DNA of 8,784 bases, taken from Bacteroidales bacterium. GTDB taxonomy: Bacteria; Bacteroidota; Bacteroidia; Bacteroidales; Bacteroidaceae. The notes beneath the pieces are model-generated. The model made no database searches, was not told the origin of the DNA, and saw only the letters and a program-made list of their open reading frames with translations. The translations under genes were made by a program, and so were the position numbers. The stretch covers positions 1 through 8,784 of the forward strand of contig SFID01000112.1 in assembly GCA_004555425.1 (NCBI GenBank), in the 5' to 3' direction. This document shows, in pieces, positions 1 to 5,418 of this stretch (its first letter is position 1; each line of letters begins with the position of its first letter).

Positions 1-69
1 CGTTTCGGCTTGCTGCTGTCGTTTCGGCTTGCTGCTGTCGTTTCGGCTTGCTGCTTCTTCGTTGTTCAT
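1..69 (-). CDS. First 23 codons of the winged-HTH-like gene (duplicate of 8686-8754)
   Basis: This is the same gene start seen at 8754, repeated because of the terminal redundancy. It runs off the left edge of the window after 23 codons. On the closed circle there is only one gene, described in full at 8488-8754. Here one can see its true upstream neighbour: the stop codon of the 66-aa gene lies at 88-90, leaving an 18-bp gap before this ATG (67-69). The gene is therefore internal to the operon that begins near 690. Confidence 0.85.
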   Translation of the reverse strand, partial: MNNEEAASRNDSSKPKRQQQAET

Positions 70-99
70 TTGGTCGGGGATTGTGGGTTATAGGTCGGT
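1..99. repeat. Terminal redundancy, left copy (circular-contig overlap)
   Basis: These 99 bases are identical, in the same orientation, to 8686-8784. The operon reading leftward off base 1 continues in frame from the right end, so this is best read as one locus seen twice because a circular molecule was linearised during assembly. It is not a biological terminal repeat. A length of 99 matches a common assembler k-mer size, which is inference. The non-redundant circle is 8,685 bp. Confidence 0.93.
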
Positions 100-288
100 T
101 TCCGAGGTCTGCGAGGGGTCAGCCGTGGCGCGTTCCCGTGCCTCCTCCGCTTCCCTCATCGCGGCGAGTTCTGCCGCCGCCTCTTTGTCGTGTCGGTACA
201 TCTTCGCCCGGTTCTTCGGATTGGCAAGCCATTTGCCGAGGTCTCCGGCGTTGCCCTGCCGTGGGTCTTTCCTTACTTTTCCGCTCAT
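88..288 (-). CDS. Small basic hypothetical protein, 66 aa
   Basis: I do not recognise this family. The protein starts MSGKVRKDPRQG, has a Lys/Arg/Trp-containing middle (around GKWLANPKNRAKMYRHDKE, residues 18-36) and an alanine/glutamate-rich helix that ends in an acidic Ser/Thr tail (residues 37-66). A nucleic-acid- or protein-binding adaptor is possible but unproven. Its ATG overlaps the TGA of a 14-codon ORF (ATGA at 285-288), which in turn overlaps the stop of the excisionase-like gene. The next operon gene starts 18 bp past its TAA (88-90), across the contig join. Reading frame, operon position and start context support a real gene. Confidence 0.7.
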   Translation of the reverse strand: MSGKVRKDPRQGNAGDLGKWLANPKNRAKMYRHDKEAAAELAAMREAEEARERATADPSQTSETDL

Positions 289-329
289 TGCTTCGGGGTG
301 TTTGTAGGGTTGTCGGTTCGGTTAATCAT
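285..329 (-). CDS. 14-codon relay ORF between the HTH gene and the 66-aa gene
   Basis: The peptide would be MINRTDNPTNTPKQ. Its ATG overlaps the TGA of the excisionase-like gene (ATGA, 326-329), and its TGA overlaps the ATG of the 66-aa gene (ATGA, 285-288). It thus exactly bridges two genes that would otherwise be 37 bp apart. Its 3' end matches the 3' end of the 237-aa gene at 17 of 18 bases, in the same frame (ending NTPKQ versus NTPKR). It may act in translational coupling, may be a remnant of a gene end, or may be chance. No function is claimed for the peptide itself. Confidence 0.35.
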   Translation of the reverse strand: MINRTDNPTNTPKQ

Positions 330-613
330 TGCGCCATATATCCGGCGAGGGCTGCGGCTTCCTCCGTCTCGCTGTCGGGCGTTACTTTGCCGCGCATCAT
401 CCAAGCCTCTATTTCGTCCCGGTTGAAGAAAATCAACCTGCCGTTAGGCTTGTAAAAAGGAATTTCGCGGCGGCTTGTAAGCGTGTAGATATACGCTTTT
501 GTCATACCTGTAAGTGTTACAACGTCATCAACGTTCAGCACTTTTTTAGCCGCTAAAAGCGTGTTGCGCTTCACCTCATCGAGGGCGGCGAGAATTTGGG
601 TGTTAATATCCAT
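326..613 (-). CDS. Excisionase-like helix-turn-helix protein, 95 aa
   Basis: The protein carries an HTH_17/MerR-like DNA-binding fold of the excisionase type. Residues 23-72 read from KKVLNVDDVVTLTGMTKAYIYTLT through an arginine-rich turn (SRREIPFYKPNGRLIFF) to NRDEIEAWM, the usual helix-turn-helix plus wing arrangement. Such proteins commonly sit beside tyrosine integrases in Bacteroidota elements and direct excision or regulate transcription. The ATG at 613 was chosen because an in-frame start further upstream is only TTG (646) and lies within the expected leader region. A consensus promoter with a palindrome in its spacer lies at 655-686, so the leader is about 40 nt. The integrase gene ends about 70 bp upstream of that promoter and points the same way. 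The final TGA overlaps a downstream ATG. Confidence 0.85.
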   Translation of the reverse strand: MDINTQILAALDEVKRNTLLAAKKVLNVDDVVTLTGMTKAYIYTLTSRREIPFYKPNGRLIFFNRDEIEAWMMRGKVTPDSETEEAAALAGYMAQ

Positions 614-654
614 ATTGTTTTTATTTTGAGGATTGTTATTAACCAATCGGTCTG

Positions 655-686
655 CAAAGGTAATATGATTATGCTATAATCACAAA
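655..686 (-). promoter_or_regulatory. Bacteroidota-type promoter of the long leftward operon
   Basis: On the minus strand there is TTTG (686-683), a 20-bp spacer, then TACCTTTG (662-655), matching the Bacteroidota -33/-7 consensus TTTG and TAnnTTTG. Transcription would start around 648 and enter the excisionase-like gene. The spacer is almost entirely a palindrome (666-682), so a bound protein would occlude the promoter. Confidence 0.85.
666..682. promoter_or_regulatory. Palindromic operator, copy 1 (inside the long-operon promoter)
   Basis: Perfect inverted repeat TGATTAT-GCT-ATAATCA. It occupies the spacer between the -33 and -7 boxes. A nearly identical site lies at 2007-2023; including flanks, 21 bases (663-683 versus 2004-2024) differ at one position, in the central triplet. 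The likely ligand is one of the element's own HTH proteins, most simply the excisionase-like protein or the XRE regulator. Confidence 0.75.
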
Positions 687-755
687 TTTTCAAGGGATTT
701 TATTAACCGTTGAGGTTATTTTCTTATTTCGGGCTGTCGGTCGGGGTGTCCGGGT

Positions 756-1874
756 TCAATGAAATTTGCCGCTCATAAGGTCAACCGCCGCCGCTTTCTT
801 CTCGTCAACCAATCGGGCGTAAATCTGCGTTGTCTTAATGTCCGAGTGTCCAAGCAATTTTGAGACGGTGTAAAGGTCTGCGCCGAAAGTTATAAGCATC
901 GTTGCAAAGGTGTGCCGGGCGGTGTGCCAAGTAACCGTTTTTTTAATCCCTGCGGCTTTCGCCCATCGGCGCAAATGTCGGTACGTTACAACTTTGTCGC
1001 AAAGGTAAAAAACCGGGTCGGTGTCGCGCTCATATTTGGCGCGAGGTCTGAGCCATCTGCAAGCCTCCGGGGATAGGGGTAAAATGATTTCGCGCTGCGT
1101 TTTCTGCATCCGCAAATGTAAGACGGTGCGCCCTGCCTCCGTGCGTACATTCGCCCAAGTGAGGGCGCGTAAGTCCGAGACGCGCAAGCCGCAAAAGCAA
1201 GCGAGTAAAAACGCCGTGCGTGTGGCTTCGTTCCGCTCCGGGGTGTCGATAAGGCTTTGCACCTCCTCCGGGGTTAAAAATTCGCGTTCCTTTGGCTTTT
1301 CTTTCGGTCGGTCGCGTGGGTCTATCTTCGTGAGGGGGTTAGCCTCTATAAGGTCGGCGCGTACCGCCTCACTCATCAACGCTGAAAATCGGCGCAAATA
1401 GGTGTTTTGCGAGGTCTCTTTTAATCCGCTGCGCTTTAACCGGGCTATCAGTTCCGCGCAAAATTCGCGGTCTATCTGCGACAATTTAACGGCATCGAGC
1501 CGCCATTTTTTCAAGTGCGAGCCGAGACAAGCCATTAAACCGCCTTTGCCCTCTCCGTGCTTCTGTCGGTATGCCGCGAGAAACGCGCCGAGGGTTATTT
1601 TATCCCCTGCGCTCCGTGGCTTAATCCCTGCTTTGCGGTTCGCAAGGTCGATAATCCTTTGCGCCTTTATCGCGTTGGCGGCTCTCATCGTGTTGGCGTT
1701 CATCATCCGGGCGGCTGCGTCAGTCTCCGGGATCAGGTAGAGTTTCAAAAATTCGTACCTCCTGCGGCCATCGGCGCAAGTGTCGAGGTATAGAGATTTG
1801 TTGCCGCTTGCTAATTGCTTCCATCGCAATTTTACAGGCTCTTTCGGGGTGGGTGTCTTTGGTGTCCGTGCCAT
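756..1874 (-). CDS. Tyrosine integrase, 372 aa, apparently intact
   Basis: This is a site-specific tyrosine recombinase that would integrate and excise the element through a 3'-phosphotyrosine intermediate. The order of parts is typical: an N-terminal arm-type DNA-binding region (about 12-80), a SAM-like core-binding region (about 90-180), and a catalytic domain (about 197-365). The catalytic set is complete: R231 in CGLRVSDL, K258, H317-x-x-R320 in WHTARHTF, H343 in LLGHSDI, and nucleophile Y352 in TTQIYARL. The length suits the family of Bacteroidota transposon and phage integrases. The ATG at 1874 begins MARTPKTP and is preceded by a 516-bp non-coding region with repeats that may be arm sites. 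It ends about 70 bp before the promoter of the excisionase-like gene. I see no clear promoter close upstream. Confidence 0.95.
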   Translation of the reverse strand: MARTPKTPTPKEPVKLRWKQLASGNKSLYLDTCADGRRRYEFLKLYLIPETDAAARMMNANTMRAANAIKAQRIIDLANRKAGIKPRSAGDKITLGAFLAAYRQKHGEGKGGLMACLGSHLKKWRLDAVKLSQIDREFCAELIARLKRSGLKETSQNTYLRRFSALMSEAVRADLIEANPLTKIDPRDRPKEKPKEREFLTPEEVQSLIDTPERNEATRTAFLLACFCGLRVSDLRALTWANVRTEAGRTVLHLRMQKTQREIILPLSPEACRWLRPRAKYERDTDPVFYLCDKVVTYRHLRRWAKAAGIKKTVTWHTARHTFATMLITFGADLYTVSKLLGHSDIKTTQIYARLVDEKKAAAVDLMSGKFH

Positions 1875-1894
1875 CGTCTTATTATAGGGTTTTG

Positions 1895-1947
1895 AGTAAC
1901 AAGGTAGTCACTAAGTAACAAAATAGTAACGGTTAAGTGTTACAAGC
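1895..1947. repeat. AGTAACAA-type short repeats, candidate integrase arm sites
   Basis: AGTAAC occurs at 1895, 1914 and 1925, followed by AA, AAAA and GG respectively, and the inverted form CTTGTAACAC lies at 1938-1947 on the minus strand. A further AGTAACAAAAC is at 2118-2128. The cluster lies just upstream of the integrase ATG (1874). Arm-type site identity is inference from position and repetition. Confidence 0.4.
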
Positions 1948-2006
1948 CGCTGTTTTGCTTTGACTCTTATAACGTGCGAGTTACGATTTTTATTTGCGTT
2001 TATATA

Positions 2007-2023
2007 TGATTATACTATAATCA
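2007..2023. promoter_or_regulatory. Palindromic operator, copy 2 (upstream of the integrase gene)
   Basis: Perfect inverted repeat TGATTAT-ACT-ATAATCA, the same arms as the site at 666-682 and differing only at one base of the centre. It lies about 130 bp upstream of the integrase start. No convincing -33/-7 pair surrounds it here, so it may act on integrase expression from a distance, in attP architecture, or at a promoter I cannot identify. Confidence 0.7.
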
Positions 2024-2242
2024 CGCTACATTTTTGACCGATAAGTAGTTATTTATCAGTTAATTAAGTAATAGTTAAAAATTTATAAATCGCGTTTTTT
2101 TCTTCGGGTAACGTATCAGTAACAAAACACAATCGGCGAGCCGTCCGGGGGCGTGTCGGGTCGGGGTTTTCGGGCTTAATTTCGGTGAATTTCGCGTCTC
2201 TCGCGTTGCGCGTGTGCGCGTGAGGGATTGAGCCACTTTTGC

Positions 2243-2275
2243 GTTATCGTCGAAAATAGGGGCATTTCTGTGCGT
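2243..2275 (+). repeat. 33-bp dispersed direct repeat, copy 1
   Basis: Begins GTTATCGTCGAAAATAGGGG and matches 4481-4513 at 30 of 33 positions, in the same orientation. The two copies flank a block containing the three-gene leftward operon, the divergent control region and the XRE gene. Neither copy is in a convincing gene. Confidence 0.8.
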
Positions 2276-2303
2276 CCTGTGGGGTGTGCCGTTTCCGAGG
2301 GGT

Positions 2304-2340
2304 AAAAGCGAGGGGCGCGGCGGTCTGTTGCTGCGCCCCT
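2304..2340 (-). terminator. Intrinsic terminator of the three-gene leftward operon
   Basis: Reading leftward, AGGGGCGC (2340-2333) pairs with GCGCCCCT (2318-2311) across a short loop, giving 8 perfect GC-rich pairs, extended by two more after one mismatch. Downstream on the minus strand is CGCTTTT (2310-2304). It begins about 50 bp after the TGA-side end of the 123-aa gene (2391), as expected for the end of that operon. Confidence 0.7.
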
Positions 2341-2390
2341 GCCTCCGTCAGCTCCGGGCGGCACGACTTTTGCCCGGCTGCTGTGTGGTT

Positions 2391-2762
2391 CTATCCGTCT
2401 GCGAGGGTTTCAAGCACATCGCCCCAAACGTTGAGGCGGTCGGCTTCCGAGGTGAGCCGGGCGAGTACCGCCGCCGCTCCGTTGGGTGCGGTCAGCGTTC
2501 CGAGGATTGCGGATTTATCGGCATCGGCGGCGGTGGCTGCATAGTGCGCCGTTACCCTCATCAGTGCCGGGATAGTTCCGGCGGCGAGCCGTCCGAGTTC
2601 GTGTAAGGTCTCGCCCATCATTTCCGCGCCCTCCCTCATCTGCTCCGGGGCTTCTGGTGTGCAAAAATAGTCCAGGACGGTTGCGGCATAAAGCGCGGCG
2701 AGGTTGCGGCGGCTGTCGTTGCCGCCCTGCGGTGTCTGCGGTTGGTCCTGCTGCTGTTTCAT
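2391..2762 (-). CDS. Hypothetical helical protein, 123 aa
   Basis: I do not recognise the family. After a polar Gln/Pro-rich start (MKQQQDQPQTPQGGND, residues 1-16) the protein is almost entirely alanine/leucine-rich and probably alpha-helical (about 18-120), with no membrane segment, no signal peptide and no metal-binding motif. It is the last gene of the three-gene operon; its ATG overlaps the TGA of the 237-aa gene (ATGA, 2759-2762), so its translation is probably coupled. A terminator follows at 2340-2304. The tight coupling suggests the two proteins work together, possibly as a complex; that is inference. Confidence 0.75.
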   Translation of the reverse strand: MKQQQDQPQTPQGGNDSRRNLAALYAATVLDYFCTPEAPEQMREGAEMMGETLHELGRLAAGTIPALMRVTAHYAATAADADKSAILGTLTAPNGAAAVLARLTSEADRLNVWGDVLETLADG

Positions 2763-3472
2763 CGCTTCGGGGTGTTATCGGTCATTGTTTCGGTTTCGTG
2801 GCTCTCTGCGCCCTCCTTTGGGGCTGTGGCGTCCTCCGGCTCATCGGTGGCCGCTGCGTCCGCTTCCGTGAATGTGATTACCGCGCCGAGTTTCCCGGCT
2901 TTGCGTTTGAGGTCGGCGAGTTCGGCACGGCGGCGCAATTCTGCCGCCTCATCCGCTTTTGCGGTCGCTTTGGCTTCCTGTTCGCGGTGGTACTGGGCGT
3001 GGGTGTAAGCCGTCATATCTGCCTCAAATTGGGAGGCTGCGCTTGCGAGGCTGAAAAGTTCCTGCCTCCTCTCCGTAACATTCAAGTAAAGCGAGATTAG
3101 GCGCGTTAATGTTTCGTGGGCGCGGTTGGCTTTGCCCTGCCTGTCCATCGTGCAAGCGGTTACGGCGTATTCGTTAACTACGTCCATAAGGTCGGCGAGG
3201 CGGTTGGCCGAAATCGGCATATAATTGCCGAGGTCTCCGACGGTGGCGAGGGTCGTTATTACCGTCTCATCGTAATCCATAACGCCGTTAAGTGTTACCG
3301 TTCCCCATTGCTGCACAGCCTCCGCGAGATAGCGGTTAAAATCCGATGCCGTGGGTTCGGTGGTCGAGGCTGTTCCGAGGGCTGCGCCCTGCTGTTTCGT
3401 TGTTTCCATAATCGGGAAATGTTTAGTATTTGGTTTATAATTCATTTTGTTTTGCTGTCTGCGGTGGCTCAT
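2759..3472 (-). CDS. Hypothetical coiled-coil protein, 237 aa
   Basis: No family is recognised. The body (about 40-145) is a mixed helical region with no cysteines in metal-binding spacing. Residues about 146-205 are a charged Ala/Glu/Lys/Arg-rich segment likely to form a coiled coil, and the last 35 residues are acidic and disordered, ending MTDNTPKR. The start at 3472 is chosen because it overlaps the TGA of the 84-aa gene (ATGA, 3469-3472); ATGs at 3445 and 3409 are alternatives that would shorten the polar N-terminus. The stop likewise overlaps the next start. It is the middle gene of an operon driven by the promoter at 3757-3787, divergent from the XRE regulator, so it may be under that regulator's control. 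Confidence 0.75.
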   Translation of the reverse strand: MSHRRQQNKMNYKPNTKHFPIMETTKQQGAALGTASTTEPTASDFNRYLAEAVQQWGTVTLNGVMDYDETVITTLATVGDLGNYMPISANRLADLMDVVNEYAVTACTMDRQGKANRAHETLTRLISLYLNVTERRQELFSLASAASQFEADMTAYTHAQYHREQEAKATAKADEAAELRRRAELADLKRKAGKLGAVITFTEADAAATDEPEDATAPKEGAESHETETMTDNTPKR

Positions 3473-3723
3473 TTGCCGTAAAAACTTACCTGCAAGCCCC
3501 TGCGCAATTTGCGTTTGTAGACATCGCCGGGCATCGAGGCGGCGCGGCGCAATATGTCGTTGAGGGTGTCAACGCCGAGCATCGCAACCGCTCCGGCTAC
3601 TCCTACGAGGGTGTTAACCTTTGCGCCATCGGGGGCGAGTCCGTAAACCTTAATGCGAAAATTGCGGTTTATCCAAGCCGAGGGATAAGCGAGGGGCGAG
3701 GGCTGTTTTTTAGGTCGTGCCAT
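3469..3723 (-). CDS. Small basic hypothetical protein, 84 aa
   Basis: A small basic protein starting MARPKKQPSPLAYPS, with an alternating strand/helix pattern: NRNFRIKVYGL (strand), NTLVGVAGAVAMLG (hydrophobic, too short and glycine-rich to be a confident membrane helix), then a Lys/Arg-rich C-terminal strand KRKLRRGLQVSFYGK. Similar-looking small proteins occur in Bacteroidota mobile elements in my memory, but I cannot assign a function. The ATG at 3723 was chosen over upstream in-frame starts because the consensus promoter -7 box (3757-3764) would place the transcription start around 3750, leaving those codons outside or at the edge of the mRNA. It is the first gene of the operon and lies divergently from the XRE gene. 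Confidence 0.75.
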   Translation of the reverse strand: MARPKKQPSPLAYPSAWINRNFRIKVYGLAPDGAKVNTLVGVAGAVAMLGVDTLNDILRRAASMPGDVYKRKLRRGLQVSFYGK

Positions 3724-3756
3724 AAATTGTAAACTCTTTGTTATCATTTTCGGGGG

Positions 3757-3787
3757 CAAAGTTAACTATAAGTTTTCAATTGTCAAA
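3757..3787 (-). promoter_or_regulatory. Bacteroidota-type promoter of the 84/237/123-aa operon
   Basis: On the minus strand TTTG (3787-3784), a 19-bp spacer, and TAACTTTG (3764-3757) fit the phylum consensus exactly. The expected leader to the ATG at 3723 is about 27 nt. The promoter is back-to-back with the XRE promoter, whose -33 box is 35 bp away. Confidence 0.85.
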
Positions 3788-3822
3788 AATTTTGTAAACT
3801 TTTTCTTTTCATCTTTGGTTAT

Positions 3823-3853
3823 TTTGATAACTCATTGTTTATTCGTACCTTTG
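3823..3853 (+). promoter_or_regulatory. Bacteroidota-type promoter of the XRE regulator
   Basis: TTTG (3823-3826), a 19-bp spacer, and TACCTTTG (3846-3853) fit the phylum consensus. Transcription would start near 3860, giving a leader of about 20 nt to the ATG at 3881. Confidence 0.87.
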
Positions 3854-3880
3854 CACGGTGTTAACAAAATGTTTACAATT

Positions 3881-4165
3881 ATGAATGATTTAAGGATTAA
3901 GGAACTTTGCAAGCAAAAAGGATTAACGCAAAGTGAGTTAGCCGAGCGCATTGGCATTTCCCGCGTTGGATTGTCCAAGGCGATTAACGGTAATACCACA
4001 ATCGGCACGTTAGAAAAAATCGCGGCGGCGTTGGGTGTCGAGGTTTCGGCATTGTTCGCCGCTCCTGCCGAGGGGGTTATCAACTGCCCCTATTGCGGCA
4101 AGCCCATCGCCCTGCATCCGTCCGAGGTCGGGGGCTGCTCCGCTTCCCCTGCCTCCGAGGGTTGA
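3881..4165 (+). CDS. XRE-family (Cro/C1-type) regulator with a C-terminal CPYC motif, 94 aa
   Basis: Residues about 4-58 form a classic HTH_3/XRE domain: LRIKELCKQKGLTQSELAERIG, recognition-helix region ISRVGLSKAINGN, then TIGTLEKIAAALGVEVSALF. After it comes INCPYCGKPI with C69 and C72, half of a zinc-ribbon-like knuckle; only one more cysteine (C86) follows, so metal binding is uncertain. It would repress or activate the element's promoters and is the only convincing rightward gene. The ATG at 3881 is preferred because GTTTACAATT precedes it exactly as before the divergent gene's ATG; ATG at 3869 would add MFTI. Its promoter is at 3823-3853, divergent from the three-gene operon, the typical place for a switch regulator. 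Confidence 0.9.
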   Translation: MNDLRIKELCKQKGLTQSELAERIGISRVGLSKAINGNTTIGTLEKIAAALGVEVSALFAAPAEGVINCPYCGKPIALHPSEVGGCSASPASEG

Positions 4166-4190
4166 GCCGTCCGACATCGCCGAGCCATCG

Positions 4191-4223
4191 CCGCCGCCGT
4201 TCCTGTCGTGGGTTCGGTGGCGG
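4191..4223 (+). terminator. Hairpin 25 bp after the XRE stop, possible weak terminator
   Basis: CCGCCGCCG (4191-4199) pairs over nine positions, with one G-U, with CGGTGGCGG (4215-4223), enclosing a 15-nt loop. The following TTCTGCTTTC is only moderately T-rich, so termination may be partial, which would allow read-through into the region downstream. Confidence 0.35.
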
Positions 4224-4254
4224 TTCTGCTTTCGGTCGGTTAAGCATTTGCTAC

Positions 4255-4290
4255 CATTTGCTTGCATTTGCTTGTTTTGCTTGTTGGGTG
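4255..4290 (+). repeat. Outlying copy of the ATTTGCTTG repeat family
   Basis: Contains CATTTGCT, CATTTGCTT and CATTTGCTTGTTTTGCTTG in succession. Positions 4262-4282 are identical to 5495-5515 in the 19-bp repeat cluster. It lies about 100 bp after the XRE gene, so copies of the family bracket the gene-free region. Confidence 0.75.
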
Positions 4291-4358
4291 TCGGTCTCTC
4301 ATCCGGGCGAGGTGTCGGGGGTCGCGTATGTGTGTGCGAGGGCGCAAGCGTGGCAAGC

Positions 4359-4396
4359 CGCCGCCCCTGCTTCCGGCATCTTCCGGGGGGGCGGCG
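4359..4396. other. Very stable GC hairpin in the gene-free region
   Basis: CGCCGCCCC (4359-4367) and GGGGCGGCG (4388-4396) form nine perfect GC pairs around a 20-nt loop that itself contains CCGG twice. No T-run follows on the plus strand, so it is not a simple terminator in that direction. It may be an RNA structural element or a DNA cruciform. Confidence 0.5.
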
Positions 4397-4480
4397 TGAT
4401 TACCTCAAAATCACAAAACGCATTTTAAGGCGATTTGACGGCGTTTGTTGGGTCGGGTGGTACTCTTTATTATTTTCGGG

Positions 4481-4513
4481 GTTATCGTGGAAAATAGGGG
4501 CGTTTCTGCGCGT
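4481..4513 (+). repeat. 33-bp dispersed direct repeat, copy 2
   Basis: Begins GTTATCGTGGAAAATAGGGG and matches 2243-2275 with three substitutions. It lies in the gene-free stretch downstream of the XRE gene. Its relation to copy 1 could reflect cassette exchange, a protein-binding site, or a host-genome repeat. Confidence 0.8.
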
Positions 4514-5337
4514 TTTAGGGCTATTCTCCGTTGTGGGTCGCTCCTGCGGTTTGCGAAATCGAGCGAATTTGGCAAAAAACGGGGGATTTTCGGGGTTGAG
4601 GTCTGCCGCCTGTCTGCCGAGGGTTCGGGGTTCGCCGGATAGCAAGCCGGGCGAGCGGTGGGCGTTGAGATCTCGCCCATCATTCCCGGCGGTCGTTTCG
4701 TGGTCTGCGGATTTTTCGTTACCTTTGCGGCGGTGTTCCCGGTCGTGTTTCGGGTTTCCATCGGTTGCCCTGCTTCGGTCGGGGTTAACCAATCGGGTGG
4801 GCGTGGTCGCTTCGGGGCGGCTGCGCCCTTTGTTTTGTCCTCTCGCCTTACCTCATCGCCGAGCCGTGAGCGGTGGCAATCCCCAAACATCGCCGTTTTG
4901 CCATCTGCGGTGCGCTCTGTTGGCTTTCGTGGGTCGGGGTGGTATGTTTTACCGTCCGAGGGGATAAACGCGAAATTTGCGCCGTTTCCGTGGCTCTGTT
5001 CGGTTTATTTGTGTTTGCTTTTCGTGGTCTCCCTGCCGCCTCCTCATCGTTGGGGATGTCGTGCCGTCCTGCCATCGCTCCGGGTGTGCCTCATCGCCGA
5101 GACATCGGGCGAGGGTCCGACGGTCAGCCCTGCCGTGGTGGGTGTACCTATGCGCGTATGCGTGCGGTCTCCGGCTGTCGAAGTCGGCGCGTCCTGTTTC
5201 GGTCGTGGGGTTCTTCCTTTCGCCCTGTCTCTGTCGGCGGCTGTCGGTCTGCTCCGGCTGTCGAGGTTCGCCAAGATTGTAAGGCGATATTTCCGCGTTA
5301 GCGGCGATATTCAACCTAAACCGAATTTTTGAGGGGT

Positions 5338-5365
5338 AAAAGTGCGCCGTGTCGGTGCGCTTTTT
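5338..5365 (+). terminator. Rightward intrinsic terminator
   Basis: AAAAGTGCGCC (5338-5348) pairs with GGTGCGCTTTT (5354-5364) over 11 positions around a 5-nt loop, followed by TTTTT. Two pairs are G-U in the plus-strand RNA and would be A-C mismatches in the minus-strand RNA, so the structure is suited to rightward transcription. The only known rightward promoter upstream is that of the XRE gene. Confidence 0.7.
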
Positions 5366-5418
5366 GTAACTCTTTAGAGTTCTTTTTTTGTTTGTTCATA
5401 CGACCGTAAGGGAGTATA

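Larger units (their letters stand above)
1875..2390. other. 516-bp gene-free region: candidate attP/integrase arm region plus terminator and repeat
   Basis: No convincing gene lies here. The part next to the integrase (1880-2130) is markedly AT-rich for this element. It contains repeated AGTAAC words at 1895, 1914, 1925 and 2118 (three followed by AA), an inverted copy at 1938-1947, and a 17-bp palindrome at 2007-2023. Integrase-proximal AT-rich DNA with short direct repeats is the usual setting of attP. The GC-rich part (2140-2390) holds one copy of a 33-bp dispersed repeat (2243-2275) and the terminator of the upstream leftward operon (2304-2340). I see no tRNA-like segment that would reveal the target site. 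Confidence 0.5.
3724..3880. promoter_or_regulatory. Divergent switch region with repeated GTTTACAATT sites
   Basis: AATTGTAAAC (3725-3734) and its exact inverse GTTTACAATT (3871-3880) lie immediately before the start codons of the two divergent genes; a third half-site TTGTAAACT is at 3792-3800. Two consensus promoters face outward between them. The arrangement resembles a lysogeny-type switch. The repeats may be operators for the XRE protein or translation-initiation leaders; their placement at both start codons leaves both readings open. Confidence 0.6.
4166..5337 (+). other. 1.17-kb stretch without a credible protein between the XRE gene and a rightward terminator
   Basis: Both strands have long open frames here, but their products are low-complexity Arg/Pro/Ser/Gly- or Cys/Val/Phe-rich strings that look like translated non-coding DNA. 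The plus strand is G/T-rich. Visible structure includes strong hairpins at 4191-4223 and 4359-4396, a 21-bp match to the downstream repeat cluster (4262-4282), one 33-bp repeat (4481-4513), and a terminator placed to end rightward transcription at 5338-5365. It could be a long structured RNA co-transcribed with the XRE gene, a 3' UTR, or decayed genes. Confidence 0.5.

Noticed and set aside
1..99. Long terminal repeat or transposon end
   Set aside because: The identity is exact, in direct orientation, of a length typical of assembly overlap, and the gene order continues through it; circularity explains it better.
29..455. Rightward open frames opposite the excisionase-like and 66-aa genes
   Set aside because: They are antisense shadows of well-supported minus-strand genes and lack promoters or sensible products.
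614..646. TTG start adding 11 residues to the excisionase-like protein
   Set aside because: The ATG at 613 is a stronger start, and the predicted transcript begins at about 648, which would leave almost no leader for the TTG.
690..755. Terminator or tRNA-derived att site between the integrase and the excisionase-like gene
   Set aside because: Only a weak AACC/GGTT hairpin is visible and no tRNA 3'-end-like sequence, although ggttcaa occurs at 751-757; not enough to call.
2176..2364. 62-codon open frame on the minus strand
   Set aside because: It overlaps the terminator of the upstream operon and a dispersed repeat, and its product is composition-driven with no recognisable fold.
4035..5332. 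Long open frames on both strands between the XRE gene and the terminator (for example 4035-4967 +, 4658-5332 +, 4411-4890 -, 4949-5314 -)
   Set aside because: They overlap one another, their products are low-complexity strings rich in Arg/Pro/Ser/Gly or Cys/Val/Phe, none shows a domain or an operon-like start, and GC-rich DNA yields such frames by chance. The one ending at 5332, just before the terminator, is the least unlikely.
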